64,000 bases of DNA from Bacteroidota bacterium (lineage in GTDB: Bacteria; Bacteroidota; Bacteroidia; AKYH767-A; OLB10), in NCBI GenBank assembly GCA_016709725.1, contig JADJMG010000001.1, positions 124,001 through 188,000 of the forward strand, read 5' to 3'. Shown here one piece after another: positions 8,300 to 16,990 of the stretch; positions within the stretch are counted from its first letter, which is position 1; every line of letters starts with the position of its first letter. The position numbers were made by a program, and so were the translations under genes. The notes under the pieces were generated by a model. That model was given only the letters and a program-made list of their open reading frames with translations. It did no database searches and had not been told where the DNA came from.

Positions 8300-8318
8300 C
8301 TTCCTTTCCCTTCCTTTT

Positions 8319-8948
8319 TTACTCTCCTAGAATTTGACTTTTTTGCAAATTAAATTCTTCATCCGTCAATAATCCTTTATCTCTTAAAGTTCCAAGTTTT
8401 TGAATGCGATCTAACTTGTGATCGAAACTTTCATCTTTACTCACCTTCCCATTTGATTTATTTGATACTTCATCATCCTCTCTTTCGCCATCACTTTTCT
8501 TTTTCATAAACATCCACAACAATGCAATCAATAAAAATATTCCTACACCCACATTAAAAATAAAAAGTATGGAGTTGGTATGATTTGATTGCAAGGTATC
8601 ACCTTGTGCATCTTTTAAAGATTCTTTAAGCTTTGCATTTTCGGCACTCACCTCTTCCAAAGCAGAAATACTGGAATCCATTCGTTCCTTTTGCGATTGC
8701 ATGATTTGCTTCAAGGAATCTTGTTGTACTAAAATATAATCTACAAAAGAAGACAAGCTATCTATGAGCATGGCTCTTCGATCTACAATTTGCACAATGG
8801 GCTTCTTTGTTACAGCACCAATTCGTTTTGATGAAGAGGGAATCGTTGATTGAGCAGAAACCATCCCACTAAAAAGGATACACCCTACTATCAACACATA
8901 ATTTCTAACTAATCGCTTCATCGAATGATTCATTCGTGGGAATTTCAT
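8319..8948 (-). CDS. secreted/membrane-anchored protein with coiled coil and C-terminal SHOCT domain
   Basis: A 209-residue protein. The N-terminus has a signal peptide or anchor (LVRNYVLIVGCILFSGMVSAQ). Next come a proline/serine linker, a coiled coil (about residues 75-110, with EEVSAENAKLKESLKDAQ), one membrane helix (about 128-147, ILFIFNVGVGIFLLIALLWMF) and a charged linker. It ends in a SHOCT module, with helices DRIQKLGTLRDKGLLTDEEF and NLQKSQILGE. SHOCT modules are short oligomerisation domains often placed after membrane segments. It is the first gene of an operon with the multi-pass protein downstream. CAAAAGTA at 8981-8988 reads TACTTTTG on the minus strand and is a plausible -7 box. 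Confidence 0.82.
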   Translation of the reverse strand: MKFPRMNHSMKRLVRNYVLIVGCILFSGMVSAQSTIPSSSKRIGAVTKKPIVQIVDRRAMLIDSLSSFVDYILVQQDSLKQIMQSQKERMDSSISALEEVSAENAKLKESLKDAQGDTLQSNHTNSILFIFNVGVGIFLLIALLWMFMKKKSDGEREDDEVSNKSNGKVSKDESFDHKLDRIQKLGTLRDKGLLTDEEFNLQKSQILGE

Positions 8949-9191
8949 ATTTCAGTTGGTTAAACTACAAAAATCTTTGGCAAAAGTAATCCATGGAGGA
9001 AGAGAATTATAAAAAATTACTGTAATTTTGATAGAGCTTGTAAACAATCAGAATATTTAAATGTTAATCACCTTCACAAGGCGATTCATTAATTCGCATT
9101 TGATTGTTATTCAATAGCTCCAATAAAAAATGACCAAGACCCGACAGAAATTAATAAGCCGATTTACCCCCTATTTTCAAATTTAAAGGAG

Positions 9192-10858
9192 GTGGGTTTT
9201 AGCCTGCTCTTTTTATTTATTGTGAGTAACGGGAATGCTCAAAGTCAATTTTGGTTCGGAAATATTCATTCACATTGCGAGTATTCGGATGGAAATATGG
9301 CCAATGATCCAAACTATTTAACTGCAAAATCGTGTTTTGAATACGTACAAACGAAAGCATTGAATGTAAATTTTTGGGGAATTTCGGATCATAACCACTC
9401 CGGAGGTGGTATGCAAAGACCCGATTATCACAAAGGAATTGCGGAAGCTGATTCAACAAATTTAGATGGAATTTTTCCTACCATGTACGGAATGGAATGG
9501 GGAATTATCAGTACAGGTGGTCACGTTGTCATCTATGGAATTGATAGTTTAATCGGATGGGAATCGGGAAACTATGATATTTTTAATGCACAGTCTGATT
9601 ATAATTCTTTATTCAATATGGTTGCTGCGCGAGGAGATAGTGCGTTTGCTTACCTCGCACATATGGAGTCGACCGATTTTGGTGGAATACAAAACAACCC
9701 ATACAATTCACTCTGGGATTCGGCGATTGTGGGTTTAGCCATTAAAAGTGGTCCTGCATTCTCAACAGATACAACGTATAGTGATTTACCAACATCTACA
9801 CACTTATCACGCTATCTTGATTTATTGAAAGTAGGGTATCATGTAGCTCCGGGTTTTGATCACGACAATCACAATATCAATTTTGGTCGATCACATACGG
9901 GAAGAACCGTAGTAATTACGGATAGCCTTAACCGTAAGTCGATCATGCAAGCGTTTCGCAGAAGTAGTTTCTATGCTTCTGATGATTGGAATGCTAAAAT
10001 TTATTTCTCAGTAAGTGGGTATGGTATGGGAACCAGTTGCAGTGCAAATCAAGATCCACAAATAAGACTTGTAGTAGATGATCCTGACAATGAAAACACC
10101 GACAGTATAAAAATATTTTACGGTGTTCCAGGTAGTGGTACTCGTGCTACGATTTTGTATTCAGCACTTTTGCTGATTCGATGAGTTATACGCATATCAT
10201 TCCTGTAGCAACTACCTATTATTATTTCGCTGAAATTACTCAAGCCGATGGAAATAAAATTTGGACAGCACCCGTTTGGTTCACACGAAATGCAGACGCT
10301 CCAACATTTGAATTACTCAGTTTCACAGCAGTGAAATCAGGTGACCATGCATTGCTTAACTGGTCAACATTAAATGAATTCAACACTGATTATTTCAACA
10401 TTGAAAAATCGACAGATGCTGTCGTTTATAATTTTGCAGATATTAAAAATGCAACGGGAAGTTTAGGAAGTACTGCTTTGTATTCATGGTTAGATCCTGA
10501 CATCTTAGACACAAGTACTTACTACCGACTCACCATTTTTGATAACAACGGACTTTCACAACTATCTCCTATACGTAGAGTTGATCCAAGTGAGTTAACC
10601 TTCAACATAAACATCTATCCGAATCCAGCAGGAAATGAAAACACATGGTGTAGCTTGAGTCATAATCTCGTTGAACCTATGCGCTTGGAAATATTTAGTG
10701 CCGATGGAAAATTAGTATTAAGTTCAAATTTTTATTCTGAAATTGGAACACTTTACTTCAATTTACCTGCAGAAAAATTAAGCAGAGGATTATACACCAT
10801 TCGATTTAGTAATAGTGATTATAGTATTAATGATAGCAAACGATTTATCCGACACTAA
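9192..10858 (+). CDS. secreted PHP-like metallohydrolase domain protein with T9SS type A sorting domain, frameshifted
   Basis: The first part has a short signal peptide ending GNAQS and then a PHP/CehA-like fold: NIHSHCEYSDG (HxH metal site), GISDHNHSGG, TMYGMEWG, AYLAHMES and PGFDHDNHN. These His/Asp clusters typically bind metals in phosphoesterase-like hydrolases. After the frame switch at the T4 run 10168-10171 (one T missing would give LFADSMSYTH) a beta-sandwich segment follows. The protein ends with YPNPAGNEN...GLYTIRF, a type A sorting domain for export by T9SS to the cell surface. The start is uncertain: GTG 9192 leaves little basic N-region, and an ATG at 9130 lies in another frame. 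The substrate is unknown. Confidence 0.78.
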
Positions 10859-10860
10859 CC

Positions 10861-11270
10861 ATGAAATATGTCCTCGAAACACAACGTTGCAGGATGCGCG
10901 AAATAAAAAGTATGGCATGGGTAGATGGGTTGTTGAAAGTAAAGAGGACGGAACCATTTTAGGATGGTGCGGATTAAAATATTTACCGGAAGATCGCGAG
11001 GTAGATATTGGTTATCGCTTCTTCAAAAGATATTGGGGTCAAGGGTATGCAACAGAAACAGCGAATCGTTGCATTCAACATGGATTTGATGATTTAGAAT
11101 TAACAAGAATTATTGGCAGATCAGCAGTAGCGAATTTAGCTTCGTTACGAGTACTTGAAAAATGCGGATTAAAATTCGATAAGTTCAATGATGTTTTTGG
11201 AGAAGAATCAGTACAACATGTCATAAGTAAAACAGAATACCTCGCATTCAAAAAATTTAAGAAAAACTAA
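10861..11270 (+). pseudogene. GNAT N-acetyltransferase (RimJ/RimL type) with internal deletion
   Basis: ATG 10861 starts MKYVLETQRCRMREI, the usual opening strand of RimJ/RimL-type acetyltransferases. At about 10905 the sequence jumps, with a change of frame, to KKYGMGRWVVESKEDG. It then continues normally through GWCGLKYLPEDREVDIGY, the acetyl-CoA binding segment WGQGYATETANRCI and NLASLRVLEKCGLK to the stop. About 45-55 residues between strand 1 and strand 3 are absent compared with the family, so this is not a one-base error. The remaining open frame (from 10815) overlaps the end of the previous gene and would lack helix 1 and strand 2. It is probably inactive, unless an assembly deletion removed the segment. 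Confidence 0.75.
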
Positions 11271-11285
11271 AATAGTAGATTCAAA

Positions 11286-11804
11286 ATGCCCCTCATAAAA
11301 CCAGTTCATGGAATACATCCACAGTTTGGAGAAAATTGTTTTATCGCCGACAATGCCACTATTGTTGGTCAAGTTGTAATGGGCAACGATTGTAGTGTAT
11401 GGTTTAACGCGGTGGTACGTGGAGATGTAAACACCATCAGCATCGGTAATAAAGTAAACATTCAGGATGGTGCTGTCATACATTGCACTTATCAAAAAGC
11501 AGCAACGGTTATTGGAAACAATGTTTCCATCGGACACAATGCATTGGTGCATGGTTGCACATTACACGACAATGTGTTGGTAGGCATGGGAGCTATTGTG
11601 ATGGATCATTGCGTGGTACATTCCAACTCCATCATTGCTGCCGGTGCAGTTGTCTTAGAAAATACCATTGTAGAATCGGGTTCTATTTATGCAGGCGTTC
11701 CAGCGAAAAAAGTTAAGTCCATCGATGCTGAACAAACCAAAACACTAATTGAAGGCATTGCGAATAATTATTTGATGTATTCGGGATGGTTTGATGAGAG
11801 TTAA
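11286..11804 (+). CDS. gamma-carbonic-anhydrase-like hexapeptide-repeat protein
   Basis: A 172-residue left-handed beta-helix protein of the YrdA/PaaY/CaiE group. Hexapeptide repeats run from about residue 12 to 140, for example NATIVGQVVMG, VNIQDGAVI and NVLVGMGAIVM. The three histidines expected to bind the metal at trimer interfaces are present in IHCTY and IGHNALVHGC, so a metal site is likely. A C-terminal helix (EQTKTLIEGIANNYLMYSGWF) packs against the helix as in the family. Whether it acts as a carbonic anhydrase or on another substrate cannot be told from sequence. It starts 15 bases after the GNAT remnant. Confidence 0.9.
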   Translation: MPLIKPVHGIHPQFGENCFIADNATIVGQVVMGNDCSVWFNAVVRGDVNTISIGNKVNIQDGAVIHCTYQKAATVIGNNVSIGHNALVHGCTLHDNVLVGMGAIVMDHCVVHSNSIIAAGAVVLENTIVESGSIYAGVPAKKVKSIDAEQTKTLIEGIANNYLMYSGWFDES

Positions 11805-11875
11805 TTCAGAATTCAGAATGCAGAATTCAGAATGCAGAATTCTGACCCGATAACTATCAGGATCAGAATTTTGAT
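11805..11875. repeat. ATTCAGAATGCAGAATTC repeat with degenerate CCCGATANCTATCGGG palindrome
   Basis: AATTCAGAATTCAGAATGC is repeated, followed by TCTGACCCGATAACTATCAG, a decayed form of the palindrome intact at 28751-28766. It begins immediately at the stop codon of the hexapeptide-repeat gene. The rest of the gap to 12089 is AT-rich, and I see no clear promoter there. Confidence 0.65.
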
Positions 11876-12089
11876 GACCAGAACAAATGAAATTTATAGA
11901 ATAATTGAAATCAGTTTATTCAACTTTTAAGACTTTCCTCCAATTTTACCCGCAATAATCCACATTCATCTTCGTTTACAGCATATCCTTGTTAACATGA
12001 TATTGTTAGCAATTGCATCCACTCTAAAAATACTTCGACTATCGGAATTCTACCTTTACACATTCTTAAAATCGTAAATTCCGCATTCT

Positions 12090-12800
12090 ATGTCAATACT
12101 TCTTCAGATTACATCTACGCTGACCGATACTGCTGCACAAGCCGCGGCATCCCTTACTCCACCTGCTCCTACTGAGCAAAGTATGTCGCTTTGGGAAATG
12201 GCCAGCAAAGGTGGACCTATCCTCTACCCGATCGCAATCCTTAGTATTTTGTCCTTTTATATCTTCTTCGAACGCCTATTTGTGATCATGAAATTCAGCC
12301 GTCTCGATCAAAACTTCATGAATCAAATTCGAGATCAAGTTCATCAAGGAAATATTCCTGCCGCTAGAAGTTTATGCAAAGCGACGGATAGTCCGATTGC
12401 AAGAATGATTGACAAAGGACTTGCTCGTTTAGGTAAACCTATCCGCGACATTGAATCGGCCATTGAAAACCAAGGAAAGCTCGAGGTATTTTTGATGGAA
12501 AAGAATATGGGATTTTTAGGAACCATTGCTGGAATTGCACCGATGTTTGGATTTTTAGGAACCATTTTCGGAGTAATTAAAATCTTCTATCAAATTTCAT
12601 TGCAAAGTAGTTTAGAAATTGATACTATTTCAGGGGGTCTCTATGTAAAAATGATTTCCAGTGCTTCTGGATTGTTGGTGGGTATGATTGCATATTCTTT
12701 CTACCACTACTTGATGCAACGCATCGATCGTGTTATCAATAAAATGGAGATTAGTGCCGTACAATTTGTAGACTTACTCGAAGAACCTGTTAAACCATGA
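12090..12800 (+). CDS. exbB: MotA/TolQ/ExbB-family proton channel subunit
   Basis: A 236-residue inner-membrane subunit of an ExbB-ExbD-TonB energy transducer, which uses the proton motive force to drive TonB-dependent transport across the outer membrane. An N-terminal helix at residues 46-66 (ILYPIAILSILSFYIFFERLF) is followed by a cytoplasmic helical domain (about 67-140) and the conserved channel segment LGTIAGIAPMFGFLGTIFGVI (about 146-170). A last membrane helix (about 190-210, SASGLLVGMIAYSFYHYL) follows. The N-terminal extension of about 35 residues is common in Bacteroidota. The stop overlaps the start of the next gene (ATGA), indicating translational coupling. Confidence 0.93.
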   Translation: MSILLQITSTLTDTAAQAAASLTPPAPTEQSMSLWEMASKGGPILYPIAILSILSFYIFFERLFVIMKFSRLDQNFMNQIRDQVHQGNIPAARSLCKATDSPIARMIDKGLARLGKPIRDIESAIENQGKLEVFLMEKNMGFLGTIAGIAPMFGFLGTIFGVIKIFYQISLQSSLEIDTISGGLYVKMISSASGLLVGMIAYSFYHYLMQRIDRVINKMEISAVQFVDLLEEPVKP

Positions 12801-13207
12801 ACCTAAGACGCCGACAAAAAGCAGCTTCGGAAGTTTACAGTCATTCGCTGAATGACATCATGTTCTTCCTGTTGCTTTTCTTCTTAATCACTTCTACCAT
12901 GGCCACGCCATCGGTATTAAAATTACTCTTACCGAATTCGAAAACGGGAATACAGAGCGTGAAACATCCTGTTGTAATTGCTGTCACTGCAGATATGCAA
13001 TTTGTTGTTGACCAAAATGTAATTCCACGTGAAGGCGTTGAAGCAGCTGTTGCTGCAGCGGTGGCTGGACAAGTTGACCCTACAGCATTATTGAAAGTAG
13101 ATAAATCGGTTCCTTGGCAAGAAGTTGTTTTTCTTTTAGACATTGGCAACAAGAATAAAATTAAAATGGTTGCTGCAACCAATCTCACAAAAGAAGCAGT
13201 ACAATAA
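12797..13207 (+). CDS. exbD: ExbD/TolR-family biopolymer transport protein
   Basis: A 136-residue partner of ExbB. It has a short basic cytoplasmic tail, one membrane helix at about residues 19-38 carrying the proton-relay Asp in LNDIMFFLLLFFLI, and a periplasmic domain ending NKIKMVAATNLT. Its length and layout are typical. It overlaps exbB by four bases and the tonB-like gene by one base (TAATG), so the three genes are almost certainly co-translated. Confidence 0.93.
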   Translation: MNLRRRQKAASEVYSHSLNDIMFFLLLFFLITSTMATPSVLKLLLPNSKTGIQSVKHPVVIAVTADMQFVVDQNVIPREGVEAAVAAAVAGQVDPTALLKVDKSVPWQEVVFLLDIGNKNKIKMVAATNLTKEAVQ

Positions 13208-14037
13208 TGAAAGCGCATCAATACCGAGCTGTTTTTTTAACATTACTGATACATGCAGCATTATTTATCATGCTTATGTTTTTGTATATCACCTCTCAAA
13301 ATCCACCTTGGGAAGAGGGATTAGCAGGCGGTGGTGGTGGTGGAAGCTTTGTTGAGTTTGGGACATTAGAATTTAATGATGCACCACCAGTAACTCCACA
13401 AACGCAAGAAACTACCATCAACAAAGACGATGAAATTATTACATCCGATGTTGAAGAAACCGTAGCGATCAATCAACCTGAAAAGAAAAAAGATCCGAAG
13501 CCCGATAAAAAGAAAGATATTAAACCTACCACGAAGCCGGTTATTAAGGAACCTGTATTAGCAAAAGTGGAAGAACGAAAAGCAGATCCAAGAAGTTTGT
13601 ATCCTGGAAAAAAAGGAAGCTCGGGCTCTCCTACTGGAACACAACCTGGGAATGGAACGGGCGGAACAGGCAGTGGAAACGGCGGCGGAAATGGTGATGG
13701 AACGGGAACAGGATCTGGCGGAGGAAGTGGAACAGGAAGTGGTGGTGGAAATGGAGATGGCGCCGGAATTGGATTTGATTTAACAGGAAGAAATTTTAGA
13801 AGTCTACCCAAATTAGAAGATCGTTCACAAGAACAAGGTAGAGTCGTTATAGAAATCATCGTTGATAAAAGTGGCAATGTTTTACGCGCTGATGGTCCCG
13901 CACGCGGAAGTACCATTACTAACGCTACCCTTGTACGAAAATCAATTGATGCAGCCAAGAAAGCGAAATTTAGTCCAAGTCCGCAAGGAGTTGAGGAGCA
14001 GAAAGGGAGCATTACCTTTAATTTTATTTTACGCTAA
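13207..14037 (+). CDS. TonB-like energy transducer with glycine-rich linker
   Basis: A 276-residue protein: an N-terminal membrane anchor (about residues 8-28, VFLTLLIHAALFIMLMFLYI), then a Pro/Lys/Glu-rich periplasmic spacer (KKKDPKPDKKKDIKPTTKP) and a run of GNGTGGTGSGNGGG-type glycine repeats (about 140-185). The C-terminal domain (about 195-276) includes GRVVIEIIVDKSGNVLRA and SIDAAKKAKFSP, which matches the TonB C-terminal fold that contacts outer-membrane receptors. A second glycine run (AGGGGGGSF) follows the anchor. It is the third gene of the exbB-exbD operon. The glycine-rich region is repetitive DNA, and its length is likely to vary between strains. Confidence 0.88.
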   Translation: MKAHQYRAVFLTLLIHAALFIMLMFLYITSQNPPWEEGLAGGGGGGSFVEFGTLEFNDAPPVTPQTQETTINKDDEIITSDVEETVAINQPEKKKDPKPDKKKDIKPTTKPVIKEPVLAKVEERKADPRSLYPGKKGSSGSPTGTQPGNGTGGTGSGNGGGNGDGTGTGSGGGSGTGSGGGNGDGAGIGFDLTGRNFRSLPKLEDRSQEQGRVVIEIIVDKSGNVLRADGPARGSTITNATLVRKSIDAAKKAKFSPSPQGVEEQKGSITFNFILR

Positions 14038-14040
14038 TCA

Positions 14041-14076
14041 ATTGGTGGATTGGTGAATTGGTGGATTGGTGAATTG
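14041..14076. repeat. 16-bp tandem repeat after the tonB-like gene
   Basis: ATTGGTGGATTGGTGA occurs twice in tandem, with a partial third copy, starting four bases after the stop codon. CCGCTGCGTTCCGCTGCG-type short repeats follow up to about 14130. Confidence 0.7.
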
Positions 14077-14192
14077 CTACGCTGTGAAACCGCTGCGTTC
14101 CGCTGCGAAACGTTGCGACCGCTGCGTTTAAAGTAAGTATTAATCATAGTAAATAATTTATTTAAAGGATAGTCACTTTACTAACGGATTCG

Positions 14193-14200
14193 TATTTTTG
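14193..14200 (+). promoter_or_regulatory. candidate -7 box (TATTTTTG) of folC
   Basis: A full match to TAnnTTTG, ending four bases before the GTG start at 14205. A transcript from it would have almost no leader. The -33 box is not evident. Confidence 0.42.
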
Positions 14201-14204
14201 ATCA

Positions 14205-15494
14205 GTGAACTATCAGGAAACCATCAATTATCTTTTCTCGGCCTTGCCCATGTTTCATCGTGTGGGAGCCGCTGCCTATAAACCCAATTTAGATAATACC
14301 CTTGCGTTAGCAAACGCATTAGGAAATCCGCAACAGTATTTAAAATGTATTCACGTAGCAGGTACCAATGGCAAAGGAAGCACATCTCACATGCTTGCAT
14401 CGATTTTACAAGAGGCGGGATACAAGGTTGGATTGTACACTTCACCACATCTTAAAGATTTCAGAGAGCGCATTAAAATCAACGGAGAAATGGTTTCTGA
14501 AGATTGGCTAGTGAACTATGTGCAGAAAAACAAAAAGTTGTACGATGAAATTCAACCATCCTTTTTTGAAATGAGTACCATCATGGCCTTTTCTTATTTC
14601 GATGAAATGAAAACAGATCTTAATGTGATTGAAACGGGATTGGGAGGTCGACTCGATTCAACAAACATTATTTCTCCCGAACTTTCCATCATCACCAACA
14701 TTGGATGGGATCATATGAATTTGTTGGGTGACACGCTCGAGAAAATTGCTGTTGAGAAAGGCGGCATCATGAAAGAAAATATTTCTGTCGTTATCAGTGA
14801 AACACAAAATGAAACTAAATCCATCTTCACCAACATTGCAAAAGAAAAAAAATCGGAAATTTATTTTGCAGATGCAAACTTTAATATCGAAATCAATAAC
14901 TTTAATTTATTAGAAGATCGAATGCAATTTTCAGTTTCAAAAAATAATATTGAATATTTAAATTCTGTATCGTGTGATCTCACTGGACAATATCAATTAA
15001 AAAATTTATTAGGCGTATTTCAATCCATTGATTTAATCCGTGAAAAATATGCTCTTACCGATGCGCATATTCGAAATGGACTTTCTTCTGTAAAAGAAAA
15101 TACAGGATTAAAAGGTCGCTGGCAAATACTTTCCAGAAATCCGCTGACCATTTGTGATACGGGGCATAACGAGCAAGGTTTGATAGAAGTGCTCAGTATG
15201 ATTGAAAAAATTCCGTATAAAAAATTACATTTTATTTTGGGTGTTGTTGATGACAAAGACCTTAGTAAAATGCTAAAAATGCTTCCAAAATCAGCTCAAT
15301 ATTATTTTTGCAAAGCGGATATTCCTCGTGGGCTGTCTCCCCAAATTCTTCAAGCTAATGCTCAGCTATTTGACTTACATGGAGATACTTACGACTCCGT
15401 GACATTAGCCTTAGAATCCGCCAAATCAAATGCAAAATCTAAAGATTTGATATTTGTGGGAGGTAGCACTTTTACAGTTGCGGAAATTATTTGA
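14205..15494 (+). CDS. folC: folylpolyglutamate synthase / dihydrofolate synthase
   Basis: A Mur-ligase-fold enzyme that adds glutamate to folates, using ATP, in the cytoplasm. The protein has 429 residues. It shows the N-terminal FolC start MNYQETINYLFSALPMF, the P-loop GTNGKGSTSHML (about residues 53-64), YTSPHLKDFRERI, ETGLGGRLDSTN and the ATP-binding NIGWDHMNLLGDTLEKIA. The C-terminal ligase domain includes CDTGHNEQGL. The start is GTG: family alignment places residue 1 there, and no ATG is available nearby. There is no operon partner on either side; the next gene starts 48 bases later with its own candidate promoter. Confidence 0.93.
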   Translation: MNYQETINYLFSALPMFHRVGAAAYKPNLDNTLALANALGNPQQYLKCIHVAGTNGKGSTSHMLASILQEAGYKVGLYTSPHLKDFRERIKINGEMVSEDWLVNYVQKNKKLYDEIQPSFFEMSTIMAFSYFDEMKTDLNVIETGLGGRLDSTNIISPELSIITNIGWDHMNLLGDTLEKIAVEKGGIMKENISVVISETQNETKSIFTNIAKEKKSEIYFADANFNIEINNFNLLEDRMQFSVSKNNIEYLNSVSCDLTGQYQLKNLLGVFQSIDLIREKYALTDAHIRNGLSSVKENTGLKGRWQILSRNPLTICDTGHNEQGLIEVLSMIEKIPYKKLHFILGVVDDKDLSKMLKMLPKSAQYYFCKADIPRGLSPQILQANAQLFDLHGDTYDSVTLALESAKSNAKSKDLIFVGGSTFTVAEII

Positions 15495-15542
15495 AAAAAA
15501 GGCGTAAAAACCCTTACCTTTACATTTCAAAACAAACACACC

Positions 15543-16526
15543 ATGAAAAAAATTACACTCTTATTATTTATTTTGTCTAGTACCTTTTATGCGAAGGCAC
15601 AGAACGACACATTACTTTATGACAATTTCGACGTTGACAATTCCCTTAACTGGTCTGCTTTCAATAATGGAAACGATACCGTTTGGGTGAGTTTTGATGT
15701 AGATGGATTAGCGGACGCCAACAGCAGACCACAGAATTGGTTTTGGAATCCCAATGCATTTGGCGGATTTGATTCTACCGGTTGCGTATTCAGCTCATCT
15801 TGGTTCAATTCACCCGCTGCTTGTGACAACTACTTCATTACACCTCCCGTTGTAATTGTAGACAACGCAGCTGTCTTAAATTGGAGATCAGCACCACGTC
15901 AAACTCCCCGCTATTTGGATGGATACGAAATCCTTGTTTCCACAACGAACAATTACGAACCAAGTTTTACGGATACAATATTTAGAGCCGCTGAATATTT
16001 AACAGGTGCTGCTACCAATGGTTTCGATTTTAGTTTATATGGATTCTCTCCTGGATTTGTTCATGGTTCTGATTCGACTTATGTAGAATTTGATGCAGAC
16101 TCCTCTGCGTTCATTGGCTTACTACGTCCATTTAGTGTGAGCTTAGCACAATATGCTGGTCAAACTATCTATATCGCGTTTCATCATAATGCATTTGATG
16201 ACAACTTAATTGCTGTAGATGATATCTTGGTAACAGGTAACTTAAGTGTAGGTTTAAATGAGACTGAATTATTAACGTCAGCTACACTTTATCCAAATCC
16301 AGCTACTGATCGTGCGCATTTAAGATTTAATACTTCTAAAGCGGGAAATACGAATTTCAACATTTATGATGTACAAGGACGTATTGTAAAATCACAAAGC
16401 ATGTACTTAACTGGAAATGCACAAGAAATTGTTATTCCAGTTCGTGATTTAGCTACTGGACATTACACACTCGTTGCGGAAAGCAATGGTTCTGTATCAA
16501 GATTCCCAATGGTGATTGCGAAATAA
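15543..16526 (+). CDS. secreted adhesin-like (choice-of-anchor J) protein with T9SS type A sorting domain
   Basis: A 327-residue protein with a signal peptide (residues 1-20, ending FYAKAQ). The body (about 21-228) resembles a cleaved-adhesin or choice-of-anchor J beta-sandwich: DTLLYDNFDVDNSLNWSAFN, SPAACDNYFITPPV, TIYIAFHHNAFDDNLIAVDD. The C-terminal 80 residues (LYPNPATDRAHLRF through GHYTLVAESNG) form a type A sorting domain, so the protein is probably exported by T9SS and anchored at the cell surface. The role of the adhesin-like domain is unknown. A strong terminator follows. Confidence 0.88.
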   Translation: MKKITLLLFILSSTFYAKAQNDTLLYDNFDVDNSLNWSAFNNGNDTVWVSFDVDGLADANSRPQNWFWNPNAFGGFDSTGCVFSSSWFNSPAACDNYFITPPVVIVDNAAVLNWRSAPRQTPRYLDGYEILVSTTNNYEPSFTDTIFRAAEYLTGAATNGFDFSLYGFSPGFVHGSDSTYVEFDADSSAFIGLLRPFSVSLAQYAGQTIYIAFHHNAFDDNLIAVDDILVTGNLSVGLNETELLTSATLYPNPATDRAHLRFNTSKAGNTNFNIYDVQGRIVKSQSMYLTGNAQEIVIPVRDLATGHYTLVAESNGSVSRFPMVIAK

Positions 16527-16544
16527 TTAAACTACAAATTATTT

Positions 16545-16582
16545 AAAAGGCTGGTTCGATGAATCAGCCTTTTTTGTTTTTT
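16545..16582 (+). terminator. Rho-independent terminator after the T9SS adhesin-like gene
   Basis: AAAAGGCTG pairs with CAGCCTTTT around an 11-base loop and runs into a T-rich tail, 18 bases after the stop codon. Confidence 0.85.
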
Positions 16583-16827
16583 ATAAATTGGGAATATTTT
16601 TTAAAAAATTAAAAGATTTAATTTCTGCATAAGATGGATAATCTTTCTGAATAGAATTTGAAATTAAAAACAAATAATTTTATTGTGCTGATTGCAATGT
16701 CATACTTTATCGTAAAACAACGTCGCCGATGTTCAACCCCGCTGGGTTTGTGATCATTTTAATTTTTTGCGTTGCTAATAAGATTGAACCCCGCTGGGGT
16801 TCTTTTCTAAAAAATATTGATAAAAGT
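16583..16827. repeat. AT-rich spacer with two AACCCC-GCT-GGGGTT hairpins
   Basis: Hairpins lie at 16735-16748 (slightly degenerate) and 16786-16802, about 52 bp apart. They have the same CCCC-GCT-GGGG design and nearly the same spacing as the array at 4315-4654. The rest of the stretch is AT-rich, and I see no gene in it. Confidence 0.65.
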
Positions 16828-16891
16828 AAAGCCACTCTTGAGAAGTGGCTTTTGAAGTGGGAGCAACAGGGTTCGACCTCTTGCTTTTTAG
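16828..16891 (-). repeat. broken copy 1 of the tRNA-Val 3' end plus terminator
   Basis: On the plus strand it reads AAAGCCACTCTTGAGAAGTG (the tRNA-Val terminator) followed at 16859-16875 by GGGAGCAACAGGGTTCG, identical to the acceptor and T-arm end of the tRNA. It then continues ACCTCTTGCTTTTTAG, a form of ACCCTCTGCTTGTAAG in the tRNA after loss of about eight bases. It cannot form a tRNA. Confidence 0.8.
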
Positions 16892-16914
16892 TTATTCCAA
16901 TTACTGCTAAAAGT

Positions 16915-16989
16915 AAAGCCACTCTTGAGAAGTGGCTTTGTTGTGGGAGCAACAGGGTTCGTCGCGAGGCTTCGCGACTGTGACCTCTG
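16915..16989 (-). repeat. broken copy 2 of the tRNA-Val 3' end plus terminator, carrying a hairpin insertion
   Basis: The terminator hairpin is at 16915-16939. GGGAGCAACAGGGTTCG follows at 16945-16961, then a 16-bp hairpin (16962-16977), then CTGTGACCTCTG (16978-16989), matching CTGTGACCCTCTG of the intact tRNA. The homology ends one base from the stop codon of the GIY-YIG gene. The 5' half of the tRNA is absent. Confidence 0.82.
16962..16977. repeat. 16-bp TCGCGA-NNCT-TCGCGA hairpin, copy 2, inside the tRNA fragment
   Basis: TCGCGAGGCTTCGCGA replaces the AAC of the T-loop in the tRNA-Val fragment, so comparison with the intact tRNA defines its ends precisely. Confidence 0.75.
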
Positions 16990-16990
16990 A

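Noticed and set aside
13473..14012. Minus-strand 179-residue proline-rich frame
   Set aside because: It is the antisense of the glycine-rich tonB-like gene, which has clear family features and operon context.
16707..16983. Short frames on both strands before the GIY-YIG gene
   Set aside because: They are made of hairpin repeats and tRNA/terminator fragments.
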